From assembly GCA_036365145.1 (NCBI GenBank), contig JAEOAD010000699.1, forward strand, positions 8,963,001-9,027,000: a DNA stretch of 64,000 nucleotides, read 5' to 3'. Below the pieces are notes generated by a model. It worked only from the letters and a program-made list of their open reading frames with translations, was not told the origin of the DNA and did not search any database. Shown here piece by piece: positions 23,971-36,700 of this stretch (position 1 is its first letter; each line of letters opens with the position of its first letter). This DNA comes from Orientallactaga sibirica. Lineage: Eukaryota > Chordata > Mammalia > Rodentia > Dipodidae. Both the position numbers and the translations under genes were made by a program.

Positions 23971-24018
23971 GCTTTAGGATCTGTGCTCCATCTCCAGCAC
24001 CCCCCCCAAAAAAAAAGA
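23968..24018 (+). repeat. ID-like SINE 3' half with A-tail
   Basis: 'ggatctgtgctccatctcc' and 'agcacccccccc' precede an A-run. This matches the end of an ID element ('ctgggttcaatccccagcacc' in general form). It is contiguous with the last minisatellite unit, as expected if both were once one SINE. Confidence 0.7.
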
Positions 24019-24274
24019 TTAAACAAACAAACTCAAGCTTATTTCTAGTTCCATGCAGCTTTTTGTGGTTGTTGTTGTTATTCTCACTGCCTTGATATTA
24101 GTCCCCCTTAAAATCAATATCCTTTGCAAATGGTGTACAAATGGTTCCAAATAGGTACATGAATTCCCACTCCTCTACTTGTATGTGGATCTGCAAACCT
24201 GGAGTAGATCCACCAGGCTGGTCTCTCAGATGTCAATCTTAGCCCTCATTTCCATTCTAAGGGTCCTTTATAAA

Positions 24275-24470
24275 GGGCTAAAAGTTGGAGACATAGCTCA
24301 GCAGTTGGAAGACCTGAAAGCCAGAGTTTGATTTCCCAGTACCCATGTAGTACCAAATACACAGAGTGGCACATGTGTCTGGAGTTTGAAGTGGCAAGAG
24401 GAACTGAAATACCCATTATCTCTTTTTCTGCTTGCAAATAAATAACTGAATAAACATTGTTTAAAAAGCC
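24275..24470 (+). repeat. DIP-like tRNA SINE
   Basis: Head 'agttggagacatagctcag', body 'aatacacagagtggcacat', 'tgaagtggcaagaggaact' and an A-rich tail with AATAAATAA. It is more diverged than most copies here. Confidence 0.8.
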
Positions 24471-24726
24471 TAAATGTCACTCTCACATTCATGGTGACTC
24501 AGCTTTGGTTAGGAAGTACAAAGAAACTGGAGGCAGTATGAGAAGTCTTTCCCTTCTTTCCTGTGGACAGAGGACAAGTGGGATGCATCTCCTCTGAAGG
24601 TCAGTGCCCCTGTTTTAGGACCAAGATGTTGGCAGCTTAGCTGTGGATCCTATCTTCTTACAATAAAAAATCAAGTTTACAGAAGAAAAGCTACTCTCTA
24701 ATCTATTCTCAAAAGAATCCTGGGAT

Positions 24727-24898
24727 GGCCAGGCTTGGTGTTACAGGCCTTTAATCCCAGCACTAGGGAGGTGGAGGTAGGAGGATCACAGAGAGTTCAA
24801 GGCCACCCTGAGACTACATAGTGCATTCCAGGTCAGCCAGAGCTAGAATGAGACCCTACCTCGAAAAACAAAAACAAAACAAAACAAAACAAAAAAAA
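24727..24898 (+). repeat. B1-type SINE with target duplication
   Basis: Full-length B1 ('tttaatcccagcactaggg', 'agactacatagtgcattcc') with a (CAAAA)n tail. The flanks AGAATCCTGGGATG and AGATTCCTGGGATG differ at one base, giving a ~14-bp target duplication. Confidence 0.95.
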
Positions 24899-24912
24899 GA
24901 TTCCTGGGATGG

Positions 24913-27446
24913 ACATTGAACTTTCAGCAGAACCTAGACAGTGGGCTCACAACCTAATATTATTTCTAGGTTAATATACTCACTGTTCCATTTTTAAAGC
25001 CACTCTTTGGTAGCATTTCTGAAACTCATACTCCCCACTTCCTTAGAAAAAAGAAAATTACCTAATTGATACGTTTACCTGAATTTAGAGCTCCAATGTG
25101 GATAACAAAATTTCATCTATTTATCAACCAGCTATCTTTAATTGTTATGGTAAGTGCCCACACTCATGTTCCTCTATGAAAAACTTGTTTGCATTTAATT
25201 CTAGTTGAACTAGAATAGGGCAATTCCTTTGTCCCTGTTTTCATAGAATAGCTTGAAACTCACATCCCTCTAACAACCACACAGAGCTAACTCCCTCAGA
25301 TAGCATGCAGTTGTGTAGTCTGAAAACACTGGGGTAAAACCATCCACTAAGGAAATCAATGGAAGTACAGAAAATATAGTGATAGCTGTAGAAAGATATA
25401 ACCCATGGAAATAAAAAGGGAAACAAGTTGAGACATGAAGTCTATAAGATGCCATTTCAGAAATTACTTCCCATGAGATAGAAATTCATAGAATATCAGT
25501 ATGACTTGAATGGGGAAAATTTAAAAAGACACAACATACTAAATTGTGTGGAGAAGGAATGAGAGGACCCTGACACTGACAGAACTACAGTGCAAACATT
25601 CTGGTACACATGCTGGGAACCTGAGGATCACACTGTGGCTAGAAGACCATAAAGTACTGGGGAAAGATCGGAGTTCTAAGGAAATACTGCTCTGGTAGAA
25701 ATCCAGCATCCAATGAGTTGATTTCTCTGCTGCTTGCCTCACATTCCTCTGCTAGATTCATTCTGGAATGGGAGAAAATAGATGAGAACAGAGCAAGTGA
25801 GTGAATGTGCATCAGAGCATCGCAAGAGCATGAGCCTGGAGAGCGCCTGCTCTCCTTGATGACAGGGCTGGTTGTGGCTCTTTAACACATGAAAGGTGCT
25901 GGGCAAGTTGTGGATATTATTATGCTCTGGGAAACTTGGAGAATTTGGCACTTTCCCCCCTCCTCTGTCCTGCTGGCTGACCTATAGTGTCTCTCCACTT
26001 GTCTGTTTGTAATTAGGTACCCTGTGGAATCCAGGCAGCCTGTGCTCCAGCCCAGGTGTGCTCATCAGCACATGCGGTGCCCATGTGTGCTATGAATATT
26101 CACCAATGTGTCCAAAGTTAACTGTTCCCCATTCCTCACCCTCTCTATCTGTTATATATCATTTAACTCCCAATCAACTGCTTCTTCCACATACTTTTCT
26201 GATTATACAACTTTAGCCACCAAGAAACATTTTTATAATTAATCCAATGTTAATGTTACTTGACACATAATTGATTTCATTGTAAAAGGTTGTAAATTCA
26301 AGTATATGTTTGATTTTTACTCCTTTTCCTTCAGAGCTTTGGATTCATGAGCTATATTAGGACCACCAGTAACTTTAAATTTATAAAAATTAAAGAAAGT
26401 AACTGACTCTAATATACCATGCTTTCTGATGAGTAATGAAACCTAGCCATCCAGCAAGTGAGACTTGCAAGTACCTGGTGTTATGCATGATTAGACCATC
26501 TACCCCTACTGTGTCACATGGACTGCATGCTTTTCCATGTACTGGCAGCCACCCATCTCCAAGTCACCTGTGCTTAGACTGGGGCTGCTTCATAAGGGAG
26601 AACACTCAGTTTCCCTCTTTCCTCTTTTTCTTTTGTCATTTTCCTGTTTGATATGCAAAAGCTCACAAAAATAAAGGAAAATATAGCCCTGAAACTTTCC
26701 TCACATAAAGGCTGCAAATTAGTTTCTGTGTAACCTGGGCTTAAATTTTCTACATGTGTTATTCCCCTAAAGAAAGATAGGGAGATTTCCCATTGAGGTT
26801 GCGTAGGAACTAGCAAAGTGTGCCTTGCTTGTTCCACTGAAATAGTATGCAAGGTTGGAAGCAAGCTAATCTGCTTTCAACTGCTTTCCGCAAAACATTA
26901 AATATTTTGGACCCACATTTTCTTGGATTCTATGTCTATTACTCTTAAAGATTGTAGGGCAAGAGTTAGCTAAAAGAGTCTCCTTAGTTTTGAGCTGTAT
27001 AAATGTCATATTCATTATCTCTGTAGTTATGGTAAGAGAATATTATAGAAAAACCTGAAAAAAGAAAAGCATAAATCATCTGATATAATTTGAGAATTCA
27101 TTGGCACATGAGTTGAGTGCCATGAAAGAGGTGCTGACTTACATTGTATAACTAAAGATTCACAGAGAATAATTACCTGTCCTTGGTAAAACAACTAGGA
27201 ACCAAATGAATAAATATAAGGTTTCTTCAATAAAATTTATTTATGAAATCTAACAGAATCTGTTTTGCACAATGCAAACTAGTTTTCAATGAGAAAAGGC
27301 TTTATCTACATGATACATTTCTTTACACACTTAGAGTAAACTTTTAGGTTTTTATTAAATTCTCTGAGCAATCAAAAATTTTATCCATAATTGTATGTGA
27401 TCAGAAACAGAAGACAAACTGAAAGACAAGCAAAAGAAATCAAAAT
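24913..27446. other. Unique intergenic DNA
   Basis: No gene or recognisable repeat in 2.5 kb. All open frames are under 100 codons, in conflicting frames and unlike known proteins. Confidence 0.5.
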
Positions 27447-27644
27447 CATGGGCTAGAGAAATAGTTTAGTGGTTAAGCGCTTGCCTGTGACGGCTAAGGA
27501 CCTCGGTTCGAGGTTCAATTCCCCAGTATCTATGTAAGCCAGATACACATGGTGGTGCATGCATCTAGAGTTTGTTTGCAGTGGTTAGAGGCCCTGGCAC
27601 ACCCATTCTCTCTGTCTCTCTCTGTCTCTAATAAATAAATCAAG
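27447..27644 (+). repeat. DIP-like tRNA SINE, short form
   Basis: It shows head 'gggctagagaaatagttta', 'gtggttaagcgcttgcctg' and B-box region 'tcggttcgaggttcaattc'. It ends in an AATAAATAAATCAA tail and is directly followed by a second SINE. Confidence 0.95.
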
Positions 27645-27953
27645 GGCTGGAGAGATGGCTTAGCGGTTAAGGCACCTGCCTGCTAAGCCTAAAAACCTGG
27701 TTCCAATCTCCAGGTCCCACGTTTAGCCAGATGCAGTGATTCAAGGGCCCAATGCCGCACTTGACCACAAGGGGGCGCACTCATCTGGATTTCGTTCACA
27801 GCAGCTGAGAGACTGCTGGTGCGCCCATTCTCTATCTGTCTCCCTCTCTCTCTGTCTGTCTCTCTCTGTGTCTCTCTCAAAAAATAAAAATAAAATAAAT
27901 AAATAAAAATTAAGAAAAAAGTTAAAATAAATAAATGAATACATAAAATAAAT
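27645..27953 (+). repeat. DIP-like tRNA SINE, long form with CTCF-like motif
   Basis: Head 'gggctggagagatggctta', then a body longer than the short form by about 35 bp, then a CT-rich stretch and an A-rich tail. AAATCAAAAT occurs before the first SINE (27437-27446) and after this one (27954-27963), so this copy inserted into the tail/target duplication of its neighbour. The extra body segment carries 'tgaccacaagggggcgcac'. Confidence 0.93.
27762..27780 (+). promoter_or_regulatory. CTCF-core-like motif in SINE
   Basis: TGACCACAAGGGGGCGCAC fits the vertebrate CTCF core (CCASYAGRKGGCRS form) at nearly every position. It lies in the long-form DIP SINE. Sequence match only; occupancy is unknown. 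Confidence 0.6.
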
Positions 27954-28132
27954 AAATCAAAATGACTTAAATAACTTTAAGACTAATGTAACTAATATAT
28001 ATCTGCACATTTTCTACTATACTAGGCTTGAAATATATATCTTTCTTAAGGCAAAGGTGATAAGTATGTAAATTATTTTAATGTTTTATTATATAACATT
28101 TTGATAATGAAATTTAATTATTATATAAAAAA

Positions 28133-28293
28133 GGCTGGGCATGATGGTACACACCTTTAATCCCAACTCTTGGGAGGCAGAGGTAGGAGGGTTGCCATGA
28201 GTTCTAAGACACCTTGAGACTATTTAGTGAATTCCAGGCCAGCTTGGACTAGAGCAAGACCATACCTAAAAAAATAAAATACATAAATAAAAC
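28133..28293 (+). repeat. B1-type SINE
   Basis: 'ggctgggcatgatggtaca', 'acctttaatcccaactctt' and 'gtgaattccaggccagctt' with an A-rich tail containing AAATAAA blocks. Confidence 0.95.
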
Positions 28294-29769
28294 ATCTTAA
28301 TTTTTAAAGACTATTCTGCAGATTTCCATGAAATAAATTTATATTTGTAACACACATTCCTAGTAATCTATCTCAAAATCACATAATTTTCAGTTTTTTT
28401 GTAAGTGAAGAATATGCATGAAAATGCACAAATGGAAGAATCTTAATGTCCTAGAAGACATACAAAATAGGTCTGTAAGCACTCATTCAAGAATGAATTT
28501 AAACATAAAATATAGTTCTGTGTTTATGTATTCCTGATTGAAGAAGTGTTAATTGTAATCCTTCAGCTGATAAGCCAGCCAAGTGCTCCATGTAGAATAA
28601 TATTTTCATGAATAAAGAGTGTTTGAGGTGGAGCTATTTGACTAAGCTTTATTTGGCACTTTTACCCATATTTTATAGTTAAAGGACAAAAATACATATA
28701 AGTTGCAATTCTCATTTAACAACCTATTCACAAATAATTTGAGAAATTGTAGTATTGACCTTCTTAATTATACAGCTAAATTAACTTCTAATTGTAAAGC
28801 AATCTGGCTATAATTCATTTACTCCTACTGTTTGACAATAAATCATTGGATTTTATTGCCTGTTTCCTTAATGCGTATAATATAAGAAAAGGCATTACTA
28901 CCTGTTAAAAAGGTATTGAAGATGATGGTATGTCAAACTTATCAGGAGGGGATACATTTTCACCAACTAGGGTGTGCAATTTGTTCTGACAATGTTTAAA
29001 CATGTATATTTAATGCCAGGAAGAGGATCTTTAGCTCAGGCTTTGTAAACTCTCTGACTTGTTTTTAAACAAGTGAATCAGCATGTAAGAGCATGATGCA
29101 AAACTAACTAGTTCTCTCAAGTAGTGATTTATCTACAAATCATAGGGTCCATCCAGTGCAGTTCTTACAGTGTCACATTTATATCACCGCCCCAAGGCAG
29201 AGTGGCCTTGTCCCTGTGACTTAATTCATTGTCTGTTTCCTTCTCTCTCTAGAAGCCATTGTCTCCCACTATATTCACTACATTCCAAAACAGAAATTAA
29301 TACCTCAATTGCTAAGAGGAGACTGTAAGAGAAATTTCACTCTCCCTGACAGCATTCACTCAAATTAGAATTTTTCCTGTTTTTCATTTAGTGCATTCCA
29401 TAGTACAAAATGATTTGGACTTTTAATAATGTGTTTTTTGAGATCTGAGCAATCGTGAATATTACTTTAAAACCACAGCAATGAATTCCCTGCCTCAGCC
29501 AGGCAGGGATGGTGCCTTCCATACCTGCTGCCTAGCCACTCTGTACCTTCTCCTGATCAGTCACAGGAACTCTTCTTTCCAGAAGATTGCAGACTCAGGT
29601 ATAGCATGACGTGCAGGTTCCTCCTCAGGACAGATTACATCATTGCTCCTGAAACACACAGAAGATCATCCTCCCCGGGCTGTGGATGTTTTCAATATTA
29701 GTTCATTCATTTCATAATTGTAGCATGGAAGCTACAGTTCTGTTAAATGATGTCTCCACTTTATTTGTA
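28294..29769. other. Unique AT-rich DNA
   Basis: No gene or repeat recognised. Positions 29480-29690 are more GC-rich than their surroundings but hold no frame or family I recognise. Confidence 0.45.
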
Positions 29770-29995
29770 GCTTTAAAATTGTGTCAAATGTATACATTTA
29801 CCCTCATGTTCCTTTTAAAGCTGACAATTCAGTAGCATTAAGTGCAGTTGGAGTGTTAGACTACCCTCAGCAACTTGCCAGAACCCATCTTGAAAAATAG
29901 GAACTTTGCTGTATGCCTTAAACACTAACTCGCTCATTCCTTTTTTGGTCCAGTCCCTGGAAAACCACCCTTTTTCCTCTCACCTGTACCTACTG
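29770..29995 (-). mobile_element. Ancient L1M-type 3'UTR relic (antisense)
   Basis: 'aattcagtagcattaagtg', 'acttgccagaacccatctt', 'cactaactcgctcattcct' and 'tccctggaaaaccaccctt' follow the antisense order of an old mammal-wide L1 3'UTR ('cagtggcattaagtacattc ... ccccagcccctggcaaccacc'). The family call is from recall. Confidence 0.65.
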
Positions 29996-30555
29996 CCTTT
30001 TTTTTTATTGCGGAATTTCCAGTGCTGTATTTTGTAGGATATAATAAAGGAATTTTATTCAAAAATTTCCTAAAAATAACCAGATATTTACAGACCACAT
30101 CAACAAAACATTAAGAATGTTCCACTGAGCCCATTTCCAGTGGCCAGCAGTGAGTCAGAAACACAGCATCTAATGGTGGCCTCATAGGCAAGTTCAGGTC
30201 ATTTCTGTGTACTAGATTTCATCTGTCCTACTTTCCCTACTGTAACCCACTCCTTCCACTCTTCTCTCCAGCTCCTCCACTGAGAATTTCTGATACAAAA
30301 GGGATGATTCCAGTATTAGATACAAAAATTATTTTATGCTTATTACTGCTTTGCAACAATATCACAAGTATTTTGAAAATATTTTATACTTACAAAATCA
30401 TTTTACATATGTAAATATTTTTATTAATTTCATAGATGTAGATCTTCTACATTTATATAAATTCTTTAATCACAAATTCATCTATAGAAATGTAAAAGTG
30501 GTATTTGACATACACAACAAATTTGGCAACTAATAGTTGAAAAATAAATGTATTT

Positions 30556-30735
30556 AGGGGCTAGAGAGATGGCTTAGTGCTTAACGTGCTGGTTTGAGAA
30601 GACTAAGGACCCAGGTTTGATTCCCCAGATGCATACAGTAGCACATAGATCTGGAGATGGTTTGCAGTGGCTAGAAGCCATGGTGTGCCCATTCTCCCAC
30701 TTCCTCTTTCAAATAAATAATTAAAAGTAAAATTA
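30556..30735 (+). repeat. DIP-like tRNA SINE
   Basis: Head 'ggggctagagagatggctt', 'ggtttgattccccagatgc', 'tttgcagtggctagaagcc' and an AATAAATAATT tail; a short-form copy. Confidence 0.93.
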
Positions 30736-33700
30736 AGAAGTATTTTGTATTTTTTTGGAATAGATAGATGGAAAGGTAGATATTGTTGAGTGGATAACTA
30801 GAAGAAAAAAAAAAGAATCTTTATATCAATGCTGGAGATATGTTCCTTCTATTATGTGCCTGTAACCTATGTGTAGCATATGAGGTTAATATAACTTTAA
30901 CAATAATAACTTTGATCATTCAAGCAGAAATGTCTTAATTTATGATCATAAAAATAAAATCTAAACTCTTTAAGAAGGGTACAGATAAATGTATAGGTAA
31001 AACCAAGTTTAAACAGAATGCTCTCAGCCATATGTATATTACACATCAGAATCATCATTTTTATGCAAAATTTATGCAAACTCGTCTTTCCAGAAGATCA
31101 CAGGAGATCCCCATATACTCTACAATATATGTTTATTCCTTGGGCAAAATGGCATAGCTGTCTCTTGGGAGAAAATATCAGGGAGCATTCTTTTAGAGAT
31201 CTTTTCAGCTGTGAAGCAGCACTCTTCAAGTGTATTTAAATGAAAGCATTTATGAACACACAGGTGCCAAGGGTTTCCCAATTTTTTGAGGATGCAAAGA
31301 TCAAATATATCTAGAGGACATCAGTAATGTTTAAGAATATATTTATGAAACAATACTATTTCTGTGTTCAAAGTTATAAATAGATAATATTTATAAATAG
31401 CCTAAAATACATTTTCTTTTGTTTCTCTATTAACTCATTAAAAAACTACAAAGAATCTGTGGCTTCTTTACTCATTTCACACACAGGTTGGAATTAAATG
31501 TTTTGCTGTGTTTAAAATGTAATGATTTTATGTTTCTCCATGTAATCCAAATCCTTCAGCTAACAACCAGCATCATTTCACTTGAACTAGAAAATTGTAA
31601 AACACTTATAATTGCACTATATTTATATGAAACACAATAGAAAATTAGCTCAAAATAGGGATTTAAAAATCTGCATGGTATTAACGTGCTTGTAGTCACG
31701 CAATGGTAACCTCAGAACACCTCTCCTAGTTTGTAAGGACGACTGTATCTGAAAGTCACATTCTACTTCTCTGCATTTAATAAACATTTCTATCAGTTGG
31801 AGTAAGAACTGTTCTTTGGAACATAAATTTTATTTTGTTTACTCAAATCAGATAAAGTTTCCAGGTATTTTATCCCTAATTTTATACTTATGTAAATTGA
31901 CCCATTCTCTCTTTCCCTGATTTTAAACTGATTTCTTCTAAAAGCCCCATATTGGGATGTCAAAAACGGTGCTTGCAGAAATGAAAGTATCCTCATTATG
32001 CTAATGTAGGATCCACTGATAGGCATGTTCTGTTTTATAAATTACATCCCTTGTCAGAAGTCAAAATGCATTTAAATAACTTCATGGAAATTGTCACCAA
32101 GATTTAAAATTGTGTGTTTTATATGCCATTGTTGATTTAATCCATGGGCTTAAAAATGGATATATACTTATTTTAAAATGTTGGTATGATTATTTTGTCA
32201 CAAGTGTTATCAAAATGAAACCTAGATGCAAATGTAATTTTCTTGTATAGTTTGATAAAGTTTTGCATTTTGTAAATGTTTTTTTTTTAATTTTCACATT
32301 TAATAAGATATGCTAAATAGTATTAGCTGCTGTATATTTTAGTGCCAACAAGTTTGTTTCCTATGTGCATGAAATTTTCCTAAAGGGTAAAATAAATATA
32401 CATGTTTTCACAAAATTATTAAAATATCAAAAATTAAAATGAAAAGGGGATTTGATTTATGAAAATCATCTCCTATTATAAAAGCATTTCTAATCTCTAT
32501 ATACATGTCACATGCTGCAGAACAAAATGCGAGCTCATTGAAATTGAATATATCTACAAAAATCTCAATATGAATAAATGATGTTTTAATGAGAGCTTTA
32601 AAAAAATCTAATAGTCTTAAACTGCTACTTAAACTATCAAAAGAAATCTGAAAGAGAACTAAAGGCCTACACCAACATGACCATTTTATTAGAGAAAAAT
32701 GTAATACATTTCCTTTTTAACCATTCCTGATAAAAGATCAGATTTCAATTTTGTTTTCAGTGTGTCCTGTGCCCCAGTTTTGTGCTCATTTGATTTTACT
32801 TTTCAAAATGACCAGTACCACTGCTAGAGTGATCTTTGATGTTACAAAAAAATGGAAAAATCAAAGTGAGGAGCTAAATCTGTTCGTTTTTCAAACATAT
32901 TAATCTTGTCAAGATAATACATAAAAATCAATCCTTGAAATTTTTTCCAGAGCCCTTTCGCCTCTCTTTTATCCAAAATGTGAAACCACTTAGGATAAAG
33001 CAATGGGAATAACTGAAGAAATGAAATCCTAAATTATATTTTGACTATGTATATTTTTAAATGACCCAAATGGTCTAGGTTTGCATGGTCAGAAATGATC
33101 TGTTTGTGTAACTATTGACATTGGTCATATGTGCTCAGTTCACATGTATGGCAGAATGAGAATTTCTGGAATGGTTTAAAAAAAAAAAAAAAAACAATTC
33201 TACTGAATTTCAAAGCCCTGACAGTAACAAATACAAATTGCACCAGCCCCCAAAAAATTGTTGGGGCTAATTTTAATATTAATGAATTCTTTACAACCTC
33301 AGTTCAGCGGTTTCGATTAAGCTTTAATTAGTAGCCAGAGGGGAATCCAAAACAAAAATAAGGAGTTGAATTGCTAATTAAGTTAGTTTGATGAGGTAGA
33401 GTTTTAGTAAAAGACTGGTTGTTGTTAGCTAGCAAGTTCTGACAAGCTAAAAATACTAAAGATTATCATTATTGTAACTAGCATTATACCAACTCTCTAC
33501 TTAGAATAGACAGTTCATTAGAATCCATAGCTTTGGGCTGTCAGTACTGGAATTAAAGCCTCCTTAATAAGAGAGAGCAGTGTATGAGCATATGAACTTA
33601 AGACGAGTCCATGAGTCTTTAACTTGGGTTACAAATTAACTAGTTATTATAGCCAAGTTAATATATCTATCCACGAATAGGAACAGTTCTTTTTGTCATC

Positions 33701-36700
33701 CACTGCAGTTTGCACAAAGATATGACTTATTAGAACCTGATGTTGCAAAGGAATGTGCTCTCCTCCACAGATGATGAAAATATTCTTTTTGTTCAGGTCC
33801 TGAACAACAGCCACAATTTTATAATAAATTTAAAGAGACAGCTTAAAACAAGAATACTTACCAATTTATTATAAGTTATAACTTCCCCATTTGAAAGTAT
33901 TGATAATACTTTCACAATTTTGAATACTCTTAATAAGTTAAATAAAAACAAAAAACTTAGATGATTATTTCAAGGCTGAAAATTAACCCATTAAAAAGAT
34001 ATGAGTACTTTCTTGGTACTCCAAACACTACTAATTATTCCCCTGGAAGCTGTCTGGGAAGAGATTAAACCAGACTGCACAAGAAGAATGAGAACCATCC
34101 TTTGAAGAATTGTACAGAATGTAATTTGATTTCTCCATACCCTGATTTTTTTTTACAATTTGTATTTTATCCTTCTGCTTAAGGTTTCAAAGCCTACAAA
34201 CCCAATAACTTAGGGATAAGAGAAGACAGAAAAATAAATGATATTGTTTCTGAGGTATTAAATATAAGCCTGGCTATCGAAGCTGCATGGCAGTCACGAA
34301 TCGTAATCAGGTACTTTGACTTAACACTGTTTTGTTTTGTAATAAGGTGGTTGCCATATGTTGGAAAACCTATCTGCCTGTATCTGAGGGGCTCCATACC
34401 TCTGTAACAAATCCAAAAACTCATTTTATAATACCTTAAATCTACCCATTGTAATGTGGCTCCACAAGTGTAAATCCACATCAAACTTCGCTCATGAATG
34501 TGACTGAAAGATTACGTACATTATAAAAAACTGAAGGGAAGCAGTGAATTAGAATGCAGTGGATCTCACAAAAATAACTTTCAGTAAATCTTCTTTTAAT
34601 GCATAGTTTACAATTTTCTTTTGCTCAGCATGAAACTGATTAAGATCCCCCTTCTAAAGAAAATTCCCCCTCACAGACACATTGTTTAATATGGTTAAAG
34701 CCCCTAATATTCAATGAATCCGAATTTCAATGCTGCAAATGTGATACTTGCTCAAGAGCAGCAGAGTATTAATAATTGATCTATTTGAACCTACTGCAGC
34801 AACTGAACATACATTCTCTTCCTGGTGAAACCTTCAGTGTGAGGTGCCGATCTCAGCTAGAACTCAGAAATTGTTACTCGCCATGAAACGTTTTTGTCAA
34901 TTGTCATGTAAGAATTTCATTTTCAGTGATCAAATGTACAAACTAACTTTTAAGTTAGTAATAACCTGATAAACAGAAAAGTTTTTGTAAACCGACACTG
35001 TTGTTTCTCCAGATAAACTTTGGTCTGAAAATTCATAAAATTTAAGATGATAATTAATCTCTTGCATCTAGTTTTAAAATCTCTCTCTATTTTAAAGCAA
35101 AACTCACTAGGTTAGGTTTCAGGCAAGGTATATATAACAAAATAGAACATTAAAAATCTGATATATTCTATGTTTGTGTTTCTTAGCTAATGAGTTATTT
35201 AGGACAGGGGGTTAAAATATCAACAAACAAAAAGTTAAAAAAGTCATGCTATGGAAATAAGTTTCCTAAGAAGTAATGAGGGCCTGGTTTTTACCAACAA
35301 ATTATTTATTAGTCTTAATATAAGCAAACATAGAAGGCTAAAATCATTAATTTTAAAAGTAGAAATGAATATTATGATTTTCATTTCTTGATTACAAAAG
35401 ATGTCCCAAAACACACAGAAGTTATCTCTTCTTGCTGATAGAATATTAACAGCTCTTAGTGAAAGTAAGATGCTTTCCTTTGTTTCAAAAGGATTATCTT
35501 GACTCAGACAAGTGAAGTTGGACAGAGAACAACCCCACAATACATATTTTTGGACTTGATGTCAAGAATATTTAAAATGTGGTAACATTAAAATGTTATA
35601 GGATTTATTGTATTGATTCTTTTAATGTTTTCTTTCATCTCATGAAATTCCATTATTTTATTTCATTCATAAAGATAACTGATGAGATGTGCATAAAACT
35701 ATGTGCCCCCTTATAAAACCAAATGTATGTCCTGAGGCAGCTTCAGGGGCTGGGATATGGTGAGAGAGGGATTACAGTGTGCCCCTAAGGAATGTAGGTT
35801 TCACTCTGTTGGCCCACATCACCTGCTTTTTGTCCTTGATGCTGGAATCTCATAAAGCCCTCTGTGCTTTACTAAGTGGGAATTGGAGGAAGTAGATTAA
35901 CTTTTATGTTAACATAAAGTATCTTCTTAACATCAGATTGTTTGCACATTTTTAAAGTAGAGAGGTCCTTGAGAAAAGAAAATGATAGGAACCTTGTGAA
36001 TTACACGTTAAATGATTCAATGATCTTTTCATAGCATTAACTTTTCAAGCATCAGAAAATTAAGAAATGCACATTTATTTTTCCTACTTGTGTCCTTACA
36101 GTGTAGATCTCAAAATCACAACTGTTCTCTTTTGGGTCAATATATTTTCCTACTGATATAGTACCTTGTTTACTTCAATCACAAAGAACTTACATGATAC
36201 TTTTAAAATGAGCTTTACAAAAGTAATTAAGCTGCTTGTTGCTTACTTTAACAACAACTTAATCTATATTTTAAGAAAATAAAACATCCATACCGTGCAA
36301 AGAGCATCCTTGAAATATAATCCCAGATTTATGAAGTTATTAGATTTTTTAATAGTGAATGCTATAAGAATTTTTGATTGCTATACTCTGATGTTTTCTA
36401 CAGGCTTTGAATCCTTGTATCATAAAGGTCTATCAGGCCTCTAATTTGATAATAACATTAACATTCTTTTGAAATTTTTATTTATATATGTTATTAAAAT
36501 TTTAAGACACAAGAAAGAATGAAACTAGCATCTCTTTAGAACAGTTTGGCATGGATTCTTTCGTAAACACTTTCAAAAGATTATCTCATGTTATCTTGAA
36601 ATAAATTATGTAGGGAAATCTTGTGTCACATTTAAGGAGGGTATAGTCACAGGTGAATCTACATGCTCAGCCTCACAAAATGACCACATAGCGATCCCAT

